From positions 1 through 64,000 of the forward strand of contig DASXGW010000002.1 in NCBI GenBank assembly GCA_036488875.1: 64,000 nt of DNA, in the 5' to 3' direction. Positions 59,317-64,000 of this stretch are shown here, one piece after another. Every line of letters starts with the position of its first letter. Position 1 is the first letter of the stretch. The notes beneath the pieces are model-generated. The model was not told the origin of the DNA and searched no databases. It worked only from the letters and a program-made list of their open reading frames with translations. This stretch comes from Candidatus Baltobacteraceae bacterium (lineage in GTDB: Bacteria > Vulcanimicrobiota > Vulcanimicrobiia > Vulcanimicrobiales > Vulcanimicrobiaceae). The position numbers were made by a program, and so were the translations under genes.

Positions 59317-59857
59317 CGCGCTCGCGAGCGTCGCGTTCGCCGTGCAGCTAACCTGCGGCGTCGCATTCGCGCACACTCCTACGGTGGCGGAGTTGGATGC
59401 GGATTCGCGTGCCGCCGGCAACCGAGTCGATATCGCCGAGCGAATCGGCGAAAGCGTCTTCAAGACGACGTGGGCGGCACAAGTCAGTCAGATCTCCGCG
59501 AACGCGGTTGGCAAGCACGTGATCGTGGGCATCCGCGTGTGGGGCGTGAAGTTTCACCGCCCGATCGCGCGCCGCGAGTTTCTCGACGAGGTGGCGTCGC
59601 TGGTTGAGACGGCGTTTGCGGCGGCGCCCGAGGCGGAAGAAGTCGACCTATGGGCGAGCGTTCCGATCTCGGTGGGCAAGGGTGTCATCGTCAGCGGCGA
59701 TCTCGCCAAGCCGACCACCCGAACCGTCTTCAGCATCAGCGTGCGTCGCGGCGCGACGTCCGAAGCGATTCTCGCGAAGGCTTCCGGCTCGACCGCGTTT
59801 TGGGACCAGGATTGGGAGCGTTCGGCTTTCAACAGTGGATTAGCCAGGAACCCGTGA
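59291..59857 (+). CDS. Secreted protein of unknown function
   Basis: An ATG at 59291 opens a 188-residue protein with a signal peptide (LASVAFAVQLTCGVAFA, cleavage after AFA) and a single compact domain rich in beta strands (KHVIVGIRVWGVKFHRP; VDLWASVPISVGKGVIVSG). I recognise no family. It begins within the last 26 bases of proS and ends 6 bases before the M16 peptidase gene, so it is co-transcribed with both. Possibly a periplasmic factor linked to the peptidase, by context only. Confidence 0.7.
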   Translation: MRTLRRVISALASVAFAVQLTCGVAFAHTPTVAELDADSRAAGNRVDIAERIGESVFKTTWAAQVSQISANAVGKHVIVGIRVWGVKFHRPIARREFLDEVASLVETAFAAAPEAEEVDLWASVPISVGKGVIVSGDLAKPTTRTVFSISVRRGATSEAILAKASGSTAFWDQDWERSAFNSGLARNP

Positions 59858-59863
59858 GTTAGG

Positions 59864-61120
59864 ATGTATCAAAAAACGACGCTCCCGAACGGATTACGCG
59901 TGCTCACCGAGACGATGCCTGCGGTGCGCTCGGCGTCGATTGGGGTATGGGCCGACGTCGGGTCGGCGCTGGAAACGCGCGCGTCGCGCGGGATCTCGCA
60001 CCTGGTCGAGCACATGCTCTTTAAGGGTACGACGCGCAGGTCGGCCCGCGCGATCGCCGAGACGATGGACGGCGTTGGCGGTAACCTCAACGCCTTTACC
60101 GATAAAGAGACGACCTGCTACTACGCCAAGGTGATCGATCGTCACGTGCCGCTGGCGCTCGATGTATTGGCGGATATGTTTCTCAACTCGACGTTCGATC
60201 CGGGCGAGCTCGCCAAAGAGCAGAACGTCGTGCTGGAAGAAATCAAAATGTACGAAGACTCCCCCGACGAGCTCATTCACGATCTCTTCCTGCAGACGAT
60301 GTGGAACGGAGCCGATCTCGGCGAGCCCACGATTGGATTCGCGGACAGCGTCCTCAAGGTGACGCCCGACGCGTTGCGGACACATATGCGCGGGCACTAC
60401 GCGCCCAACTCGGTCATCGTGGCCGCCGCCGGCAACGTCGAACACGACCGCTTCGTCGAGATGGTGTCGGAGCAGTTCGCGTCGTTCGAAGGCACCTGCG
60501 CGTTGCCGACCGCCGAAGCGCCGCAGTCGACGCCGGCCGTGCACGTGCGTCACAAGGACAGCGAGCAGGCCTACGTCGTGCTCGGAACGCGCGGCTTATC
60601 CGTTCGCGACGAGCGTCGCTACGCGCTTTCGCTGCTGGACACTATTCTGGGCGGCGGCATGTCGAGCCGGCTCTTCCAAGAAATTCGCGAGAAGCGCGGG
60701 CTGGTGTATACGGTCTATTCGTTCCAAGCCGCCTACCGTGAAGCCGGCCTGTTCGGCGTGTATTGCGGCACGTCGCCCGAACACGTGCAGTCGTGCATCG
60801 ACCTCACCGTCGAGCAGTTTCATCGCGTCGCCGACGAGCGCGTGAGCGACGACGAGCTGCATCTGGCCAAAGAACACATGAAGGGGAACCTCACCCTGTC
60901 GCTCGAGTCCACGTCGAGCCGAATGATCCGCTTGGGGCGCAACGAGTTCGCGCTCGGGCGCTATCTGTCGCCCGAGGAGATCGAGGCGCGCGTCGATGCA
61001 GTGACGGCGGACGAACTCCAAGAGCTGGCACAGGAACTGCTGCCCGACCCTAACGTCGGGCTGTGCGTCATCGGACCCGTCGACGAATCTACGATTTCCT
61101 GGAGTCGCGACGCGGCCTAG
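59864..61120 (+). CDS. M16 family zinc metallopeptidase
   Basis: The 418-residue protein has the inverted zinc motif HLVEH (His46, Glu49, His50) in SRGISHLVEHMLFKGT, the downstream Glu ligand in NVVLEEIKMYEDSPDEL, and the C-terminal-domain GLVYTVYSFQAAY (R/Y pair). This is the single-unit mitochondrial-processing-peptidase-like type common in bacteria, without a signal peptide, so it is probably cytoplasmic. The stop shares one base with the GTG start of the next gene (TAGTG). Confidence 0.93.
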   Translation: MYQKTTLPNGLRVLTETMPAVRSASIGVWADVGSALETRASRGISHLVEHMLFKGTTRRSARAIAETMDGVGGNLNAFTDKETTCYYAKVIDRHVPLALDVLADMFLNSTFDPGELAKEQNVVLEEIKMYEDSPDELIHDLFLQTMWNGADLGEPTIGFADSVLKVTPDALRTHMRGHYAPNSVIVAAAGNVEHDRFVEMVSEQFASFEGTCALPTAEAPQSTPAVHVRHKDSEQAYVVLGTRGLSVRDERRYALSLLDTILGGGMSSRLFQEIREKRGLVYTVYSFQAAYREAGLFGVYCGTSPEHVQSCIDLTVEQFHRVADERVSDDELHLAKEHMKGNLTLSLESTSSRMIRLGRNEFALGRYLSPEEIEARVDAVTADELQELAQELLPDPNVGLCVIGPVDESTISWSRDAA

Positions 61121-62004
61121 TGGCCCCTAACCACTTCCCGATTCCAGAGGTATGGTCGGGCCGTCTTATTGGCGCGATAGCCATCACGTTCATTACGCAA
61201 GGGATAACGATCGGCGCGTACGCCGCGCGCCTGGCGGGCGTGCAGACCAAACGCATCGCTACCTCGATCTCGCTTTTCAACCTGTTCGTGACGGCCGGAC
61301 GTCTGGCGAATTTGTTTATGATTTTCTTCGTTGGGCCGCTTGCCGATCAAGCCGCGGGCGCCGTGACGAAGCTGGCGAGCGACCCTGCAGCGGCGGCGGT
61401 TTGGCAGCGGACGTTTGAAGTGCAGCTTCGCCTGATCGTCTTAGGTGGAACCGTCGGTATGGCGTTGTTCGCGTTGCTGCTCCCGCTGTTTGCCTATTTA
61501 TTCCGTCGCGGGGTGCACTCGTTCGAAGCGCGCGGCTCGATTCCGCACTCGCTGGCGCGGCTCGTGTCGCCGAGGGTCATTGGAGAGGTACTGCGTGCCC
61601 AGCGTCTGCCGTCTTGGAGCGAGATACGGGCGTTCGAATGGCGCTGGATTCCCAAACGGTTGTTGATCTTCAATACCGTCGTCATGTGCGTCTACGCTAT
61701 CGGCGTGCAGGCGTCGTACCTTGCGTCCGTGCTCGACGTGCACTGGCGTGCGACGGCGATCGGCCTCTCGGGGGTGATAAACGGAGTAGGAACCATCGCT
61801 TTCACCCTATTCGTCGACCCCACGTCGGCGATGATCACGGACCAGGCCGTCCATGGAAGGCGCACCGTCGAGGAAGTCCGCAGCATGGTGTTCTATCTTT
61901 CTTTGACGGCCATCGTCGGGACGTTGTTGTCTCAAGCCATCTTTTACCCGGCCGCGGTCGTCATCGAGGCTGTAGCGCGCTTTGCGGGACATGTACGGTT
62001 TTAG
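61120..62004 (+). CDS. amj: Amj-like lipid II flippase
   Basis: A GTG start gives 294 residues with about six to eight hydrophobic helices. The segment YAARLAGVQTKRIATSISLF followed by TAGRLANLFMIFFVGPLAD matches the signature of Amj (DUF2837): 'Y..R.aGvr..riA.s.sLfn..vl.sR.sN....plig'. IPHSLARLVSPRVI is also typical. Amj flips lipid II across the inner membrane as an alternative to MurJ. Its end overlaps the next lipoprotein gene. Family call made by pattern from memory, fairly confident; the organism probably has MurJ elsewhere. Confidence 0.75.
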   Translation: MAPNHFPIPEVWSGRLIGAIAITFITQGITIGAYAARLAGVQTKRIATSISLFNLFVTAGRLANLFMIFFVGPLADQAAGAVTKLASDPAAAAVWQRTFEVQLRLIVLGGTVGMALFALLLPLFAYLFRRGVHSFEARGSIPHSLARLVSPRVIGEVLRAQRLPSWSEIRAFEWRWIPKRLLIFNTVVMCVYAIGVQASYLASVLDVHWRATAIGLSGVINGVGTIAFTLFVDPTSAMITDQAVHGRRTVEEVRSMVFYLSLTAIVGTLLSQAIFYPAAVVIEAVARFAGHVRF

Positions 62005-62644
62005 GTTAGCGACGACGTTGGCTCTGCTGATGACCTTGTGCGGCTGCGCCGGGTCGATCGAGCATTGGATCGTCAACGTGCGCGTGCACCAGGGCGACGC
62101 CGCGCTGGTCCGCGGGAACGTCCGCGAAGCTTCGCTGGCCTACGGACTGGCTTTGCGCGTCGATCCAACCGACGTACGCGCCCAAGCGGGCTACGTGGAG
62201 GCAGCGGCGGGGTTGGCCAAAGACGAGTACACCAAGGGCGACTTCGAAGACGCGATGGCCACGATCGCGCACGGACTGGCGGTCGATCCGCAGAGCGTCC
62301 GGCTCGAAGGCCTCAAGACCACGATCGAACAGGCGCGCCTCAAACGCGAGATCGTCATATCGAACTATCCGACGTACGGACAGAGCGGATTAGCGATCGA
62401 GAAAGCGTACGTTCAGCTCGATACCACAAACAAGCTGCTGCTGCGCAGCCTGCACCGATTCGGTTATACGTTCGACGCTAACGATCTCACCGACGCGATC
62501 AAGCGCAGCTACGAGCTGCAGTTGGACATTTCGAAGAACACGAATCGCCTGATCGTCTACCGGCAGCTCGTGACCTCCGGCGTTCCAGCGGCCACGTCAA
62601 CCGTCACGTCGGGCAGCTCGTCTTCGCTGTTGCCTCTGCCGTGA
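61991..62644 (+). CDS. Lipoprotein with TPR-like repeats
   Basis: An ATG at 61991 gives 217 residues. The signal ends TLCGC with Cys20 as a lipidation site. Two or three TPR-like helical pairs follow (GDAALVRGNVREASLAYGLAL; DEYTKGDFEDAMATIAHGL), then a helical C-terminal half and a Ser/Thr tail. It is an envelope-attached scaffold or assembly protein of unknown partner. It overlaps the Amj gene by 14 bases and lies 10 bases before a DUF4239 membrane protein gene. Confidence 0.75.
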   Translation: MYGFRLATTLALLMTLCGCAGSIEHWIVNVRVHQGDAALVRGNVREASLAYGLALRVDPTDVRAQAGYVEAAAGLAKDEYTKGDFEDAMATIAHGLAVDPQSVRLEGLKTTIEQARLKREIVISNYPTYGQSGLAIEKAYVQLDTTNKLLLRSLHRFGYTFDANDLTDAIKRSYELQLDISKNTNRLIVYRQLVTSGVPAATSTVTSGSSSSLLPLP

Positions 62645-62654
62645 GGCTGCCCTG

Positions 62655-63440
62655 ATGATCCAGTCTTTCGAGCAGTTGCCGATCGCGCTGAGCGGGATTT
62701 TGGTTATCGGCGGCTTCTTGGTGCTGACCCTCGTTATTGGTAATATCATCGCGCGTGTGCTGCCCTCCAGCGTGCGCGAGGAGCATAACGACTTGGCCGG
62801 GTTTATCTTGGCCGTGGTCGGCGTCATTTACGCCGTACTGCTCGCATTCATCGCCATCGGCGTCTGGGAACGGTTCGAAATGGCCGAAGCGCGTACGTAC
62901 GAGGAGGCGACAAACCTGACGATCGTCTATCGCGACGCCGGATCGTTTTCGACCGGATCGGGGCTGCGCGCGGCACTGCGCGATTACGTTAAACACGTGA
63001 TCGACGACGAGTGGCCGATGATGCAGCGCGGCGAGCGGGCCGTTGAGGCGCGATTACTTTTGGAGTCCGTCGATCGCGACATCCGTAACCTTCCGGCCAA
63101 TTCGCCGCGTCTGCAGAATATCCAAGCGCAGATGCTGGCGGCGATAGCGGTCGCGCTCCAGGACCGCGACGCCCGGCTGTCGATGGACGCGACGGGGATC
63201 AACGGGATCATGTGGGCCGTTTTGATCGCTGGTGCGTTCGTAACGGTCGGATTTACGTACCTCTTCGGATTCAAGCAGACGATCATGCAACAGCTCATGA
63301 TCGGATCGCTCAGCGTTTTGATCGGGCTCGTGCTCTTCTTGACGCTTGCCCTGGACTATCCGTTTAGAGGGGGACTTACGGTGGCGCCCGATGCCTTTGA
63401 GAACGCCCTCTGGGTGTTCAATACGATCGGGCCGCAGTAG
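62655..63440 (+). CDS. DUF4239 (bestrophin-like) membrane protein
   Basis: A 261-residue protein with two hydrophobic segments near the N-terminus (ALSGILVIGGFLVLTLVIGN; AGFILAVVGVIYAVLLAFIA) and two near the C-terminus (GIMWAVLIAGAFVTVGFTYL; LMIGSLSVLIGLVLFLTLAL) around a soluble helical loop (WERFEMAEARTYEEATNL). This is the layout of DUF4239, a bestrophin-related family of unknown transport role. The end overlaps the convergent gene by 23 bases. Confidence 0.85.
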   Translation: MIQSFEQLPIALSGILVIGGFLVLTLVIGNIIARVLPSSVREEHNDLAGFILAVVGVIYAVLLAFIAIGVWERFEMAEARTYEEATNLTIVYRDAGSFSTGSGLRAALRDYVKHVIDDEWPMMQRGERAVEARLLLESVDRDIRNLPANSPRLQNIQAQMLAAIAVALQDRDARLSMDATGINGIMWAVLIAGAFVTVGFTYLFGFKQTIMQQLMIGSLSVLIGLVLFLTLALDYPFRGGLTVAPDAFENALWVFNTIGPQ

Positions 63441-64000
63441 GCAGCGTACAGACGCGGTGCGCGTCGAGAAACGCGCGCCCACGTCCGCGGCGTTCGGCGT
63501 TGCGAAACGCACGCCAGAACGCGTCGGCCTTCGGCGCAATTCTAGCAGGGTCGGTTTGGTAAACGGGCCATTCGGCCGTCGGATTTAGCAGCGGAAAGCG
63601 CTGCAACCACGCGCAGAGCTCGGTATTGCGGCGCAGCCGGTTGTCTTCGATCGAGATGAAATAGCGCGCACCCTTGCGGATCGCGCTCTCCTCGTCGAAC
63701 GGGGTCCAAAGCGCGGGATCTTCCTCCCACCCAAAGCGATCGACGTAGTACTGCACGTCGGGTCCGTAGTGTCCGATGACGACCAGCGCGTTGCGATCGA
63801 GCGTGCGGTCGAGCGCGACGGCATTGCGATAGGCCGCCTTGGGGTAGGCGTAGTAGGGCGCGGCGGTCGCGACGCCGTCGACCAGTACGACGGCGCCCAC
63901 GAGCGGAACGATCGCGACGAGCGCGTACCGCGCCGCCGCGGCGAGCGTCATCCGTGCGATCGAGCTGACGTAGGCGGCGAGCGCGCCTCCCGTGACCAGC
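63418..64000 (-). CDS. C-terminal part of a membrane glycosyltransferase-like protein (5' end outside window)
   Basis: The minus-strand frame is open to the window edge, giving about 193 residues of the C-terminus. A hydrophobic helix (YALVAIVPLVGAVVLVDGV) is followed by a soluble domain with NALVVIGHYGPDVQYYVDRF and RKGARYFISIEDNR. This resembles the C-terminal periplasmic part of ArnT/dolichol-phosphate-mannose type membrane glycosyltransferases (GT39/GT83-like). The catalytic N-terminal loops are not in view, so the call is tentative. Confidence 0.55.
   Translation of the reverse strand, partial: LVTGGALAAYVSSIARMTLAAAARYALVAIVPLVGAVVLVDGVATAAPYYAYPKAAYRNAVALDRTLDRNALVVIGHYGPDVQYYVDRFGWEEDPALWTPFDEESAIRKGARYFISIEDNRLRRNTELCAWLQRFPLLNPTAEWPVYQTDPARIAPKADAFWRAFRNAERRGRGRAFLDAHRVCTLPTAARSY

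Overview
The window (about 60% GC by eye) reads as chromosomal DNA of a flagellated diderm bacterium from a poorly characterised lineage. Diderm evidence: a TonB-dependent receptor, an OmpA-domain lipoprotein, and the block rpsB-tsf-pyrH-frr-uppS-cdsA-dxr-rseP-ispG. Gene density is very high: start/stop overlaps of 1-20 bases are common and convergent genes usually abut. Several genes appear to be leaderless, with a -10-like hexamer 6-7 bases before the start codon. The overall style would suit Candidatus Eremiobacterota (WPS-2), but that is an inference: no rRNA gene is present. No stretch over 300 bases lacks a gene. I saw no tRNA, rRNA, CRISPR array, insertion sequence or integrase.

1-10.5 kb, flagellar filament: the end of a flagellin gene with its terminator, three large glycosyltransferase genes, then flaG-fliD-fliS and a FliT-like gene. 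10.5-34 kb, surface or flagellin glycan island: six glycosyltransferase genes in total for the region (including the three above), four methyltransferases, two sulfotransferases, an ExeA-type ATPase with a DUF11-like partner, a GNAT acetyltransferase, a beta-propeller glycosidase-like protein, and a nucleotide-sugar/acyl set (free-standing adenylation enzyme, acyl carrier protein, short-chain dehydrogenase, left-handed beta-helix acyltransferase, WbqC-like protein, DegT aminotransferase). It ends with cysD-cysNC, which make PAPS, and rmlA/rmlB, which make dTDP-4-keto-6-deoxyglucose. Together these suggest a methylated, acylated and sulfated amino-deoxysugar glycan, probably on flagellin.

34-38.8 kb: a two-gene envelope unit, a transglutaminase-fold protein whose catalytic Cys is replaced by Ser and an OmpA-domain lipoprotein. 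38.8-47.5 kb: a housekeeping operon for translation factors, lipid and isoprenoid synthesis, with an unassigned 68-residue gene between frr and uppS and a REP-like palindromic element translated in frame inside dxr. A matching inverted pair of the same element separates the convergent genes at 47.4-47.55 kb.

47.5-64 kb: an amino-acid permease, a NUDIX hydrolase, a small membrane protein with a TonB-dependent receptor, cob(I)alamin adenosyltransferase, a large BTAD/AAA/TPR regulator flanked by two paralogous ~65-residue genes and by a remnant of a second regulator, archaeal-type prolyl-tRNA synthetase, an M16 peptidase, a likely Amj lipid II flippase, a TPR lipoprotein, a DUF4239 membrane protein and the end of a membrane glycosyltransferase-like gene.
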